From: WLMZ01 sp038227995 | GTDB lineage: Bacteria > Actinomycetota > Acidimicrobiia > Acidimicrobiales > Ilumatobacteraceae | Assembly (NCBI GenBank): GCA_038227995.1 | Contig: JBBRPP010000006.1 | Location: 62,001-126,000 of the forward strand | Length of the DNA stretch: 64,000 nt | Reading direction: 5' to 3' | In this document: one piece after another, positions 47,350 through 56,013 of the stretch | Layout: each line of letters starts with the position of its first letter | How positions within the stretch are numbered: position 1 is the first letter of the stretch | The notes under the pieces: model-generated | Database searches by the model: none | Told to the model about the DNA's origin: nothing | The model's input: only the letters and a program-made list of their open reading frames with translations | Position numbers and translations under genes: made by a program

Positions 47350-48471
47350 ATGAAGCGCTGCATGGCCGTCGTGTTTGCATTGATCGCCCTCAGCGGATGT
47401 GGCAGCGATTCCAAGACCGCACCCACCTCGGCCGCACCGACCTCGGCCGCGACGACGTCGACTGCGGCGACCACGACGTCGATCCCGGCCACCGCTGCGG
47501 CCGCGACCCTGACCACCGAACCGGCGACGACACCGGCCAGCGCGCCGACAACGTCGGCAGCCACGACGACCACGGTCGCGGCGCGGACGAAGCCGTTGAC
47601 CATCGACGAGTTGCTGGGCCTCGGACGCCCCATCGTGCTGGCCCACGCGGGCGGCGAGGACGAGCATCCGCACTCGACGCCGTACGGCTATGCGGAGAGC
47701 TTCAAGGCCGGCGTCGACATGCTCGACTTCGACGTGCAACTCACCAAGGACGGCGTCCTCGTCGTCCAACACGACGACGATGTCAGCCGGACGACCAACG
47801 GCACCGGCAAGATCGCCGACATGACGTATGCGGAGCTGAACAAGCTCGACAACGCGTACTGGTTCACCGATGCATGCACGTGCACCGGGCAGCCCGACGC
47901 CGCCTACACGCTGCGCGGCATTCGAACCGGCGACAAGCCGCCGCCGTCCGGATACACGTCCGACGACTTCATCATCCCCCGTTTCAGCGACATCGTGCAG
48001 CGCTTCCCGACGATGCCGCTGAACATCGAGATCAAGGGCAACGGCGACCTCGCGATCGCCGCCGCCAAGGAGTTGGCCAAAGAGCTCACCGACCTCGGTC
48101 GGCTGTCGAATTCGGTGGTGACGTCGTTCGACGACGCAGTGGTCACGGCGTTCCATGGCTTCGCACCGACGGTCGAGCTCACACCCGGCCTCGGGCTGTC
48201 GAGCGCGTGGATTCTCGATCACACCCCGCTGCCCGCCGGTATGCGCATCCTTCAGCTGCCGCCCGAGTATTCGGGTATCCATGTGCTGACCGCCGACTCG
48301 ATCGCGGCGTCACACGCCGCGGGCTATGTCATCTGGGTCTGGCCCAACGACCACACCTACGAGAACCCCGATGGCTACAAGAAACTGCTCGACATTGGCA
48401 TGGATGGGCTGAACATCAACTACCCCGATCAAGGTGTCGCGGCGGTGAACAGCTTCACCGGCAAGGGATGA
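47350..48471 (+). CDS. Lipoprotein glycerophosphodiester phosphodiesterase-like
   Basis: Protein of 373 residues with lipobox LSGC (Cys17) and a Thr/Ala-rich spacer of about 60 residues. The GDPD TIM barrel has LAHAGGEDE at the first catalytic His, FDVQLTKDGVLVVQHDDDVSRTTNGTG with the second His and metal acid residues, then IEIKGNG and a late GYVIWVWPND. The canonical HRG is HAG here and the usual ENT becomes a HPHSTPYG loop, so the active site is somewhat unusual. Anchored outside the membrane; likely releases glycerol-3-phosphate from phosphodiesters. Confidence 0.85.
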   Translation: MKRCMAVVFALIALSGCGSDSKTAPTSAAPTSAATTSTAATTTSIPATAAAATLTTEPATTPASAPTTSAATTTTVAARTKPLTIDELLGLGRPIVLAHAGGEDEHPHSTPYGYAESFKAGVDMLDFDVQLTKDGVLVVQHDDDVSRTTNGTGKIADMTYAELNKLDNAYWFTDACTCTGQPDAAYTLRGIRTGDKPPPSGYTSDDFIIPRFSDIVQRFPTMPLNIEIKGNGDLAIAAAKELAKELTDLGRLSNSVVTSFDDAVVTAFHGFAPTVELTPGLGLSSAWILDHTPLPAGMRILQLPPEYSGIHVLTADSIAASHAAGYVIWVWPNDHTYENPDGYKKLLDIGMDGLNINYPDQGVAAVNSFTGKG

Positions 48472-48568
48472 TGGCCTCACGCTGCGAAGCCTTCGCTTTC
48501 ACGCAACCTTGTGTTCACCCAGTGTGCCTAAGATGCGGCATCGTGTTACTACAAGGAGATACGTGAAC

Positions 48569-49828
48569 ATGGCAAGTCCCGAAGACCTTTCATCCCTCGG
48601 CCGACGCAAGTTCGTCCTCGGAGCCAGCGCTGCAGCGCTCACCCCGGTGATCTTGGCAGCGTGCGGTTCCGACAAGAAGGCTGCAACCACAACCACCGCC
48701 GCACCGGCCGCCTCGGCTGCACCGACGACGACCGCCGCGCCGACCGCGACGACAGGTGCGGCCACCGCAACCACCGGCGCGGCCACCGCAAGCAGCGCTG
48801 CGGGCGCAGCGACGGGAGTCCCGCAGGACGTCATCGACGGTGCCACCAAGGAAGGCAGCATCAACCTGATCGCCCTTCCTGACAGCTGGGCCAACTACAA
48901 GGGCGTCCTCGCCGGCTTCAAGGCGAAGTACAAGGTCAACTTCACCGTCACCAACCCCGACGGTTCGTCGGCCGACGAAGTTCAGGCGGTGGCGACGCTC
49001 AAGGGCCAGTCGACACAGCCCGACTCGATCGACGTGGCTCCGTCGTTCGCTTACGACGGCGCCAAGAGCGGTCTGTTCGCCCCGTACAAGGTGTCGACGT
49101 GGGCCGACATCCCCGACGCGATGAAAGACGCTGACGGCAACTGGCAAGCGTCGTACTACGGCATCATCGCCATCGGCGTCAACGAGAAGATCGCCGGCGG
49201 CGTGCCCAAGACGTTCGCCGATCTGGCCGACGTCAAGTACAAGGGCAAACTGGCGCTCAACGGCGACCCGCGCAAGTCCGGCTCGGGCGTTGCGGGCGTC
49301 ATCGCTGCGGCGCTGGCCAACGGCGGTTCGTTCGACGACATCGGCCCCGGCATCGAGTACTTCGCCAAGCTGAAGAAGGACGGCATCCTGTTGCCGATCG
49401 ACCTCACGCCGGCAGTCATCCTCAGCGGCGAAGCCGCGATCGGCATCGACTGGTCGTACAACTACCCCGACCTCGTGACCAAGCTCGCTGCCGAGGGCGT
49501 CACGTACGTCACGAACGTGCCCACCGACGGCGTCTACGGCGGCTTCTACGCTCAGGGCGTCGTCGCCGGGTCGCCGCACCAGAACGCAGCCAAGCTGTGG
49601 CTCGAGTGGTTGGCATCCGACGAAGGCGCGCTGCAGTACATGCAGGGCGGCGCGTTCCCGGCACGGTACGTGGCAATGGACAAGGCCGGCAAGATCTCGG
49701 CCGACCTCAAGAAGACGCTGCCCGCCGCAGACATCGTCGCCAAGGTCAAGTTCCCGACCCCCGACCAGGTCGCCAAGGCCAAGGCAACCATCGCCAGCGA
49801 TTGGGGCCCCAAGGTCGCCGGTAACTAG
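48569..49828 (+). CDS. Tat-exported lipoprotein, PotD/AfuA-type ABC substrate-binding protein
   Basis: Binding protein of 419 residues from ATG 48569; GTG 48563 is 4 bases after AAGGAG and also possible. The Tat signal is GRRKFVLGASAAALTPVILAAC, ending in a lipobox. A Thr/Ala linker follows. The periplasmic-binding fold contains DSWANYKGVLAGF, DVAPSFAYDGAKSG and AIGIDWSYNYPD. This family binds polyamines, iron or 2-aminoethylphosphonate. First gene of a four-gene importer. Confidence 0.88.
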   Translation: MASPEDLSSLGRRKFVLGASAAALTPVILAACGSDKKAATTTTAAPAASAAPTTTAAPTATTGAATATTGAATASSAAGAATGVPQDVIDGATKEGSINLIALPDSWANYKGVLAGFKAKYKVNFTVTNPDGSSADEVQAVATLKGQSTQPDSIDVAPSFAYDGAKSGLFAPYKVSTWADIPDAMKDADGNWQASYYGIIAIGVNEKIAGGVPKTFADLADVKYKGKLALNGDPRKSGSGVAGVIAAALANGGSFDDIGPGIEYFAKLKKDGILLPIDLTPAVILSGEAAIGIDWSYNYPDLVTKLAAEGVTYVTNVPTDGVYGGFYAQGVVAGSPHQNAAKLWLEWLASDEGALQYMQGGAFPARYVAMDKAGKISADLKKTLPAADIVAKVKFPTPDQVAKAKATIASDWGPKVAGN

Positions 49829-50755
49829 ATGTCGGTCATCGCGACCGAAGCAATCGAGGAGGGTCGGCCAGAAGATGGTCGGCCCTCCTCGGCAATGCCC
49901 AAGACGCGCAAGCGTCTGTCGTGGGCGTGGCTCGGCACCGTGCCGTTCTTCGCCTTCATCATGGTGTTCCTGATCTGGCCGACGATCGTCATCGGGATGC
50001 AGGCCTTCAAGAACAAGGACGGCTCGACGGGCACCAAGAACGTCGGCAAGGCGATGAGCGGCGAGTACTTGCGCGCGTTCAAGACCACCGCCAACCTCTC
50101 GATCATCACCGCTGTGGTCGGCGGGCTGATCGGCATTCTCCTCGCCTACGCGATCTCCACGCTCGAACGGCCACGCTTCCTGAAGAAGGCCGTCACGACC
50201 TTCTCGGGTGTCGCCTCGCAGCTCGGCGGCGTCCCGCTCGCGTTCGCGTTCATCGCAACACTCGGTTCGCAAGGTCTCGTCACCCTGTGGCTGAAAGACC
50301 ACCTCAGCTTCGATCTCCTCGAACATGGCTTCAGCATCTACACCTTCCGCGGGCTGATCGTCGTGTACCTCTACTTCCAGATCCCACTGATGGTCATCGT
50401 CATGTTGCCTGCGATCGAGGGCCTCAAGGCCACGTGGCGCGAGGCCGCCGAGAACCTCGGCGCCAGCAAGCTGCGCTACTGGATCCACGTCGGCATCCCG
50501 ATTCTCTCCCCCGCCGCGCTCTCCGGCGTGGTGCTGTTGTTCGCCAACGCGTTCAGTGCGTACGCCACGGCGTACGCACTCACCGCCGGCCAGGTCAACC
50601 TGGTCTCGATCCAGATCGGCTTCTTCCTGCAAGGGAACGTGCTCGACGACCCAGCCCTCGGCTACTCGCTGGCCTTCTGGATGATCGTGTTCATGGCTCT
50701 GTCGATCCTGATCTACCAGCTCCTCCAGCGCCGCACGTCTCGATGGCTGCGATGA
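49829..50755 (+). CDS. PotB-type ABC importer permease
   Basis: Permease of 308 residues with about six TM helices; its ATG directly follows the binding-protein stop codon. The EAA loop is EAAENLGASKLRYWIHVGIP. The N-terminus carries a hydrophilic head of about 30 residues with a repeated GRPEDGRPSS/EEGRP stretch. Cotranslated with the second permease by a 4-bp overlap. Confidence 0.9.
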   Translation: MSVIATEAIEEGRPEDGRPSSAMPKTRKRLSWAWLGTVPFFAFIMVFLIWPTIVIGMQAFKNKDGSTGTKNVGKAMSGEYLRAFKTTANLSIITAVVGGLIGILLAYAISTLERPRFLKKAVTTFSGVASQLGGVPLAFAFIATLGSQGLVTLWLKDHLSFDLLEHGFSIYTFRGLIVVYLYFQIPLMVIVMLPAIEGLKATWREAAENLGASKLRYWIHVGIPILSPAALSGVVLLFANAFSAYATAYALTAGQVNLVSIQIGFFLQGNVLDDPALGYSLAFWMIVFMALSILIYQLLQRRTSRWLR

Positions 50756-51564
50756 CAACTCGCCAGCGACCACGGTTCGGCTTGGCGGCAATCGTCATCC
50801 TGTGCGGCCTGTTCTTCTTCGTGCCGCTGTACGCGGCCGCCAAGTTCGGTTTCTACAGCGACTTCAAGCACAAGTTCACCCTCGATCCGCTGAAGGAACT
50901 CACCGCCGGCGCCAAAGGGCCGCCGTTCCGCACGTCGGTCTGGCTCAGCGTGCGCCTCGCGGCATCGACCACGGTCGCTTCGCTCGTTCTGATGGTGCCC
51001 ACGATGGTGTGGCTCCACCTCAAGGTTCCCAAGCTGCGCCCGGTGGCCGAACTCGTCAGCATCCTGCCGTACGTGGTCCCAGCGATCGCCCTGGTTGCCG
51101 GCGCGTCGAAGGCGTTCCGCACCGCCTGGCCGTTCATCCTCGTCAACCCGCTCGGCATGATCCCGCTCTACGTGATCGTCGCCCTGCCGTTCACCTACCG
51201 CTCGCTCGACGCCGGGCTGTCGGCCATCGACCTCCGCACGTTGGCCGAGGCTTCGCGCAGCCTTGGCGCCGGCTGGCTGCGCACGATCCGATCGGTCGTG
51301 GTGCCGAACATGGTGACCTCGATCCTCGGAGCATCGTTCCTCACGATGGCCGTTGTGCTCGGCGAGTACACGATCTCGGCGCTGCTCCTGCACACCACGT
51401 TTCCCGTCTACCTCGTCCAGGCAACCGGTGACAGTCCCCGAGGCGGCCCGGCCCTGTCGATTCTGTCGATCCTCGTCACCTGGCTGCTCCTCGGTCTCAT
51501 CTCACTCACCCAGCGCCGTCGCGGTTCAAGCCCAATCGCGTCGCCGCTCGTCAGAAAGGGCTGA
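50752..51564 (+). CDS. PotC-type ABC importer permease
   Basis: Second permease of 270 residues, ATG 50752 overlapping the previous stop; an in-frame ATG lies 9 bases upstream. Six TM helices, EAA loop EASRSLGAGWLRTIRSVVVP. Ends in a basic tail (TQRRRGSSPIASPLVRKG). Pairs with the first permease to form the membrane channel. Confidence 0.9.
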   Translation: MTTRQRPRFGLAAIVILCGLFFFVPLYAAAKFGFYSDFKHKFTLDPLKELTAGAKGPPFRTSVWLSVRLAASTTVASLVLMVPTMVWLHLKVPKLRPVAELVSILPYVVPAIALVAGASKAFRTAWPFILVNPLGMIPLYVIVALPFTYRSLDAGLSAIDLRTLAEASRSLGAGWLRTIRSVVVPNMVTSILGASFLTMAVVLGEYTISALLLHTTFPVYLVQATGDSPRGGPALSILSILVTWLLLGLISLTQRRRGSSPIASPLVRKG

Positions 51565-51567
51565 GAC

Positions 51568-52617
51568 ATGTCCGAACCAGCAGGACTCGAACTGCGCGGT
51601 GTGCGCAAGACCTTCGGCCCCACCGTCGCGCTCGAATCGTTCGACCTCACGTTGCAGCAGGGCGAGTTCGTCAGCCTGCTCGGCCCGAGCGGATGCGGCA
51701 AGACAACAGCGCTGCGGGTCGTCGCCGGCTTCGAGCCCGCGGATTCGGGCACGGTGCTGGTCGCCGGAACCGATGTCTCCAGCGTCTCGGTCAACAAGCG
51801 CGACATGGGCATGGTGTTCCAGAGCTACAGCCTGTTCCCACATCTGACCGCGCTCGACAACGTCGCGTTCGGTTTGCGGATGCGCCGCGAGAGCACGGCC
51901 AAGCGTCGCCAGAAGGCCGGCGAGATGCTCGAACTCGTCGGTCTCTCGACGCAGTCGGGCCGCTACGCCCACCAGATGTCGGGTGGCCAGCAACAGCGTG
52001 TCGCCCTCGCCCGCGCACTCGCGATCAGCCCCCGGGTGTTGCTGCTCGACGAGCCGCTGAGCGCGCTCGACGCGAAGGTGCGCGTCAGCCTGCGCGACGA
52101 GATCCGCCGCATCCAGCGCGACCTCGGCATCACGACGCTGTTCGTCACCCATGATCAAGAGGAAGCGATGGCCGTGTCCGATCGAGTCGGCGTCATGTCG
52201 AACGGTCGACTCGAGCAGATCGGGCCACCGGCCGACGTCTACCGCCGACCGTCGTCAGCGTTCGTCGCTCGGTTCGTCGGCACGGTCAACACGATCGAGG
52301 GCACGGTCGGTTCGGGTGGCGTCGACACCGGTGCCGGCTTCATTCCCGTCCCGGTCGATGCGCTGGCAGTTGGTGCACCCGCCAAGGTGCTGGTCCGGCC
52401 AGAGGCAGTGCTGATCGAGCCCGTCGGCAACGGTGGCCTGATCGCATCCGTCACGTCGCTGTCGTTCCGCGGCGCCGTTACCCGTGTCGGGCTCCAGATC
52501 CGCGGCGGTATCAGCGTTGTCTCCGATGTTGCGGGCACCACGGCCGAGCAGTTCAGCTCGGGTGGCGAAGTCTCACTGCGCTTCGACTCCAGCGGCGTCT
52601 TCGTCGAGCCCGGCTGA
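51568..52617 (+). CDS. PotA-type ABC importer ATP-binding protein
   Basis: ATPase of 349 residues. Walker A is GPSGCGKTT, signature MSGGQQQRVALARAL, Walker B VLLLDEPLSALD, switch FVTHDQEEAM. A C-terminal TOBE-2 domain (about 240-349) is present. It is the last gene of the binding-protein/permease/permease/ATPase operon. The ligand could be a polyamine, thiamine, iron or a phosphonate; sequence alone does not choose. Confidence 0.93.
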   Translation: MSEPAGLELRGVRKTFGPTVALESFDLTLQQGEFVSLLGPSGCGKTTALRVVAGFEPADSGTVLVAGTDVSSVSVNKRDMGMVFQSYSLFPHLTALDNVAFGLRMRRESTAKRRQKAGEMLELVGLSTQSGRYAHQMSGGQQQRVALARALAISPRVLLLDEPLSALDAKVRVSLRDEIRRIQRDLGITTLFVTHDQEEAMAVSDRVGVMSNGRLEQIGPPADVYRRPSSAFVARFVGTVNTIEGTVGSGGVDTGAGFIPVPVDALAVGAPAKVLVRPEAVLIEPVGNGGLIASVTSLSFRGAVTRVGLQIRGGISVVSDVAGTTAEQFSSGGEVSLRFDSSGVFVEPG

Positions 52618-52883
52618 GCCCGGTCGTTCGACTCAAGCCCAGGCTGACGCTCACGCCGCCTGCGCGCCAACAACCTGACCCTCATCGGTGTGTGACCGTG
52701 CTCGGATGCAAATCGGGTGGAGCCTCAACCCGATCGACACCCGAGCCCTCGATTCTTGCCACCCGAGTCTGGCTCGGGTGTGAAAGCGGTGGGCGCTTCA
52801 CCCGATCGACACCCGAGCGGCGACTTTCGCGAGCCCGGCTGAGGCTCGAGCCCGGCCGAGCCCGGGCCAGGGCCAGCTGAAGC
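52618..52883. repeat. Convergent intergenic region with direct repeats and hairpins (266 bp)
   Basis: A 19-bp direct repeat, ACCCGATCGACACCCGAGC, occurs at 52728-52746 and 52800-52818. Between them CACCCGAG-TCTGG-CTCGGGTG (52760-52780) is a perfect 8-bp hairpin, and ATCGGGT/ACCCGAT (about 52712-52734) makes another. Around 52829-52880 GAGCCCGG-type words recur. The region separates two converging genes and may act in termination or be a repetitive element. No gene seen. Confidence 0.65.
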
Positions 52884-53819
52884 TCAGGCTGGCGAGAGCA
52901 GCGCCGCGTTCGCGCGGCGTTCGGTACGCGCGGCGAGTTGGCGGGCGAGGTTGCCGAGCCGCTCGATGCGCTTCAGCAGTGCGTCGCGGGCGCGGTCGGC
53001 AGCCGAGCTGAGGCGCTCGAGTTGCGGCACCCGCCAGTGGTTGACGACGACGGGCAGCAGGACTTGCTCGTGCAGGATCGTCGCGTCGTAGATGCCGGCT
53101 TGCGAGATCGCCGCGCTGTGGCGGTCGAAGTCGAGGATGCCGGTGCCCGGCATCGCGAACGTGCGCACGACTTCTTCCATCGCGATCATCATCGCTGACG
53201 GATCCAGCTCGATCGCCGCCGTGGCGAGGTCGCGATAGAACAGGTAGTGCAGGTTCTCGTCGGCGGCAACGCGAGCCATCACTTCGTACCCGCACTTGTC
53301 GCCGATCAGCTTGCCCGTGTTGCGGTGGGCGATACGGGTCGCCAACTCCTGCAGGCTGACGTAGATCACGCCGGCCAGCGGCGAGCTGGGTGACGGAACT
53401 TCGCCACCCGATACTTGCGCCATCCGAGCCCGTTCGAGTTGCACCGGGTCAACCGCACGCGTGGCGATGAGGTAGTCGCGGATCGCGATCGAGTGCCGAC
53501 CTTCCTCTGCGGTCCAGCGCCGGTTCCACGTGCCGAACGCGCCATCCATCTTGAACATCCGCTCGATGTCGCGGAAGTAGTACGGCAAGTTGTCCTCGGT
53601 GAGCAAGTTGACGTACAGCGCGCTGCGAACGGCCTCGGGCAGGACTGCCCCGCCGAGATCGCAATCGCCGGCCGACCACTCGTAACCCTTGTCGAAATCG
53701 CGCCCACGTGCGTACGGGACGAGCTCGTGCGGAAACCATTCCTTGCTCGTCGCCAGATGGCGATCGAGCAACGTGGCGGCGACCGGCTCGAGCTCGGCGA
53801 GGAAGGCGTGCGGCGTCAT
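52884..53819 (-). CDS. Acyl-ACP desaturase (DesA-type di-iron enzyme)
   Basis: Soluble ferritin-like desaturase of 311 residues introducing a double bond into acyl-ACP or acyl-CoA. The di-iron ligand motifs are EEGRH (105-109) and DENLH (187-191), with a Glu in NLLTEDN and a further helix. Length matches mycobacterial DesA1/DesA2. A palindrome lies 9-28 bp before the start, which suggests repression by a dimeric regulator. Confidence 0.88.
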   Translation of the reverse strand: MTPHAFLAELEPVAATLLDRHLATSKEWFPHELVPYARGRDFDKGYEWSAGDCDLGGAVLPEAVRSALYVNLLTEDNLPYYFRDIERMFKMDGAFGTWNRRWTAEEGRHSIAIRDYLIATRAVDPVQLERARMAQVSGGEVPSPSSPLAGVIYVSLQELATRIAHRNTGKLIGDKCGYEVMARVAADENLHYLFYRDLATAAIELDPSAMMIAMEEVVRTFAMPGTGILDFDRHSAAISQAGIYDATILHEQVLLPVVVNHWRVPQLERLSSAADRARDALLKRIERLGNLARQLAARTERRANAALLSPA

Positions 53820-53827
53820 GAACTCAG

Positions 53828-53847
53828 CCTACCTACAGGTAGGTAGG
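53828..53847 (-). promoter_or_regulatory. Perfect operator-like palindrome CCTACCTAC-AG-GTAGGTAGG
   Basis: Nine-base perfect arms with a two-base centre, ending 9 bp before the desaturase start. Such compact palindromes are typical TetR-family operators. Placed so near the start, binding would block transcription or ribosome access. The cognate regulator is not in the window. Confidence 0.7.
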
Positions 53848-53864
53848 TTGGCCAGTCTCAACTG

Positions 53865-54248
53865 TCAAGTTGTTTCCAAACCCGTCAGCAGCTTCTTCGG
53901 GGCGATGCAGCGATACGCATCGATCGCGATCCCACGCAGTTCGTCCCAGTCCGGGTCACGGTCGAGACGGACACCGAGCCATCCTCGCCCGCCGACATAC
54001 GGCGGGACGAAGAACTGCTCGGGATCCTCGTCGATCATCGTCGCCTGCACGCCGTGCGGCGCCGCGCACCAGATCGCCAACCGACCATCGCCGTGGTGGT
54101 CATCGAGGAACATCACGAAGCACTTCTTGCCGCCGATGAAGAACGACGGCGCCGAGTGGCTGGGACGCTCGATCACTTCTGGCAGCGCCAGGCAGGCGGT
54201 TCGGACGTGTGCGAGTGCGACGGCGACCTGCTTCGCTGACGAGGTCAA
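53865..54248 (-). CDS. MmcQ/YjbR-family protein
   Basis: Small protein of 127 residues. The only plausible in-frame start is TTG 54248, which overlaps the cofE stop (TTGA), so it is coupled to cofE. Typical family features are LPEVIERPSHSAPSFFIGGKKCFVMF and WCAAPHGVQATMI, then RGWLGVRLD and AYRCIAPKKL. A DNA-binding-like fold of unknown role. Confidence 0.8.
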   Translation of the reverse strand: MTSSAKQVAVALAHVRTACLALPEVIERPSHSAPSFFIGGKKCFVMFLDDHHGDGRLAIWCAAPHGVQATMIDEDPEQFFVPPYVGGRGWLGVRLDRDPDWDELRGIAIDAYRCIAPKKLLTGLETT

Positions 54249-54997
54249 CGGAAGAGGTCCTTGCTCTGGTCGCGCAGCACGGGCGCGATCGTGGCCGAGT
54301 CGTCGCGCTCCCACGAATGGCCACGGATGACGGCCAGCGGAACTCGGCTGACGTTGCCCTTCACCAGCTCGGCGGCACCGGTCAGCTCGTCCGCCACACA
54401 CAGCGCCTGCACCTTGAACTCGTGTCCGTGTGGATCGACCTGCCCGATGTAGCTGAGGATGGGACTCATGCCCGCGATGCCGACCGCGATGTCGGTCTGA
54501 CCGTCGCGCCACGCCCGCCCGAACGTGTCGCTGATGATCACGGCGATGTCGAGGCCGCGCAGCAGCAGCGCGGCACGAATCGCGCGGGCGCTGGCATCGG
54601 AGTCGAGCGGCAGCAGCACCAGCCGGCCGTGCGCACCGCTGCTCGACTGATCGACTCCGGAGTTGGCGCACACGAAGCCGTGGTGAGTCTCGGTGATCAG
54701 TACCGGACCGAGCTGGCGGACGACACGCTTGGCCTCGCGCAGCACGATCTCGGTGACCGCTGGATCCTTGTCCCAGGTCGCCGACCACTGCAGCGCGAAC
54801 GGCGATGGCTCGATGTCGGCCAACTCGACCGTCCGGCCCTCGGCCTTGGACACGATCTTGCTCGTCACGACGAGGACGTCGCCGGTCTCCAACGGCGTGC
54901 CCGCGTCGATGGCGGCCTGGACGCTCAGCGCGGCGAGATCAGCACCCGGCTCGATTTCGGGGAGGCCGGCGATGCCGAAGACCTGGAGACCGTTCAT
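54245..54997 (-). CDS. cofE: Coenzyme F420-0:L-glutamate ligase
   Basis: GTP-dependent ligase of 250 residues that adds glutamates to coenzyme F420. Characteristic stretches are GDVLVVTSKIVSKAEGR, TETHHGFVCANSGVDQSS, ISDTFGRAWRDGQTDIAVG and DELTGAAELVKGN. Unlike mycobacterial FbiB it has no fused nitroreductase domain. ATG 54997 is chosen because a longer frame would invade menB. Its presence suggests the organism makes F420. Confidence 0.93.
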   Translation of the reverse strand: MNGLQVFGIAGLPEIEPGADLAALSVQAAIDAGTPLETGDVLVVTSKIVSKAEGRTVELADIEPSPFALQWSATWDKDPAVTEIVLREAKRVVRQLGPVLITETHHGFVCANSGVDQSSSGAHGRLVLLPLDSDASARAIRAALLLRGLDIAVIISDTFGRAWRDGQTDIAVGIAGMSPILSYIGQVDPHGHEFKVQALCVADELTGAAELVKGNVSRVPLAVIRGHSWERDDSATIAPVLRDQSKDLFR

Positions 54998-55070
54998 CCT
55001 GGGAGTCTTGCGGATCGGACGCGCAATCCCACAGCGGGCGATGCAGCATTCGGTCGACGGAGCGGCAAAC

Positions 55071-56000
55071 ATGGCATCCGTGGTCTCCGACATCTTCGAT
55101 CCTTCCGCGTGGCGTGACATCGCCGGCTTCGCGTTCACCGACATCACGTACCATCGCTCGGTCGAACACGGCACCGTGCGCATCGCCTTCAACCGGCCCG
55201 AGGTCCGCAACGCTTTCCGCCCGCACACGGTCGACGAGCTGTACACCGCACTCGACCATGCCCGGATGAGCACCGATGTCGGCTGCGTCCTGCTGACGGG
55301 CAACGGCCCGTCGGCCAAGGACGGCGGCTGGGCCTTCTGCAGTGGCGGCGATCAGCGCATCCGTGGCCGTGACGGTTACAAGTACACCGTCGCCGAGGGC
55401 GACGGTGTCATCGGCGAGACCGCCGCCAGCATCGAGCCGGGACGGGCCGGACGTCTGCACATCCTCGAGGTGCAGCGCCTGATCCGGTTCATGCCCAAGG
55501 TCGTGATCTGCGTCGTTCCCGGCTGGGCGGCCGGTGGCGGCCACAGCTTGCACGTGGTGAGCGACTTGACGATCGCCAGTCGCCAGCATGCGCGGTTCAA
55601 GCAGACCGATGCCGACGTCGCCAGCTTCGACGGCGGGTTCGGATCGGCGTATCTCGCTCGCCAGGTCGGCCAGAAGTTCGCCCGCGAGATCTTCTTCCTC
55701 GGCAGCGAATACACCGCCGACGACGCGCATCGGATGGGAATGGTCAACGCCGTCGTCGACCACGCAGACCTCGAATCGACAGCGCTCGAATGGGGCCGGA
55801 TCATCAACGGCAAGAGTCCGACAGCACAACGAATGCTGAAGTATTCGTTCAATCTGATCGACGACGGTCTGGTCGGCCAGCAGCTGTTCGCCGGCGAAGC
55901 AACTCGTCTGGCGTACATGACAGACGAGGCCCAGGAGGGCCGAGAGGCGTTTCTGGAGAAGCGTCCGCCGGACTGGTCGGCGTATCAATGGCTGTTCTGA
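55071..56000 (+). CDS. menB: 1,4-dihydroxy-2-naphthoyl-CoA synthase
   Basis: Crotonase-fold enzyme of 309 residues closing the naphthoquinone ring in menaquinone synthesis. MenB-specific features are FCSGGDQRIRGRDGYKY, PGWAAGGGHSLHVV, TDADVASFDGGFGSAYLARQVG and the C-terminal KRPPDWSAYQW. An in-frame ATG 30 bp upstream is an alternative start. It diverges from cofE. Confidence 0.93.
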   Translation: MASVVSDIFDPSAWRDIAGFAFTDITYHRSVEHGTVRIAFNRPEVRNAFRPHTVDELYTALDHARMSTDVGCVLLTGNGPSAKDGGWAFCSGGDQRIRGRDGYKYTVAEGDGVIGETAASIEPGRAGRLHILEVQRLIRFMPKVVICVVPGWAAGGGHSLHVVSDLTIASRQHARFKQTDADVASFDGGFGSAYLARQVGQKFAREIFFLGSEYTADDAHRMGMVNAVVDHADLESTALEWGRIINGKSPTAQRMLKYSFNLIDDGLVGQQLFAGEATRLAYMTDEAQEGREAFLEKRPPDWSAYQWLF

Positions 56001-56013
56001 CCCGTCGTCCATC

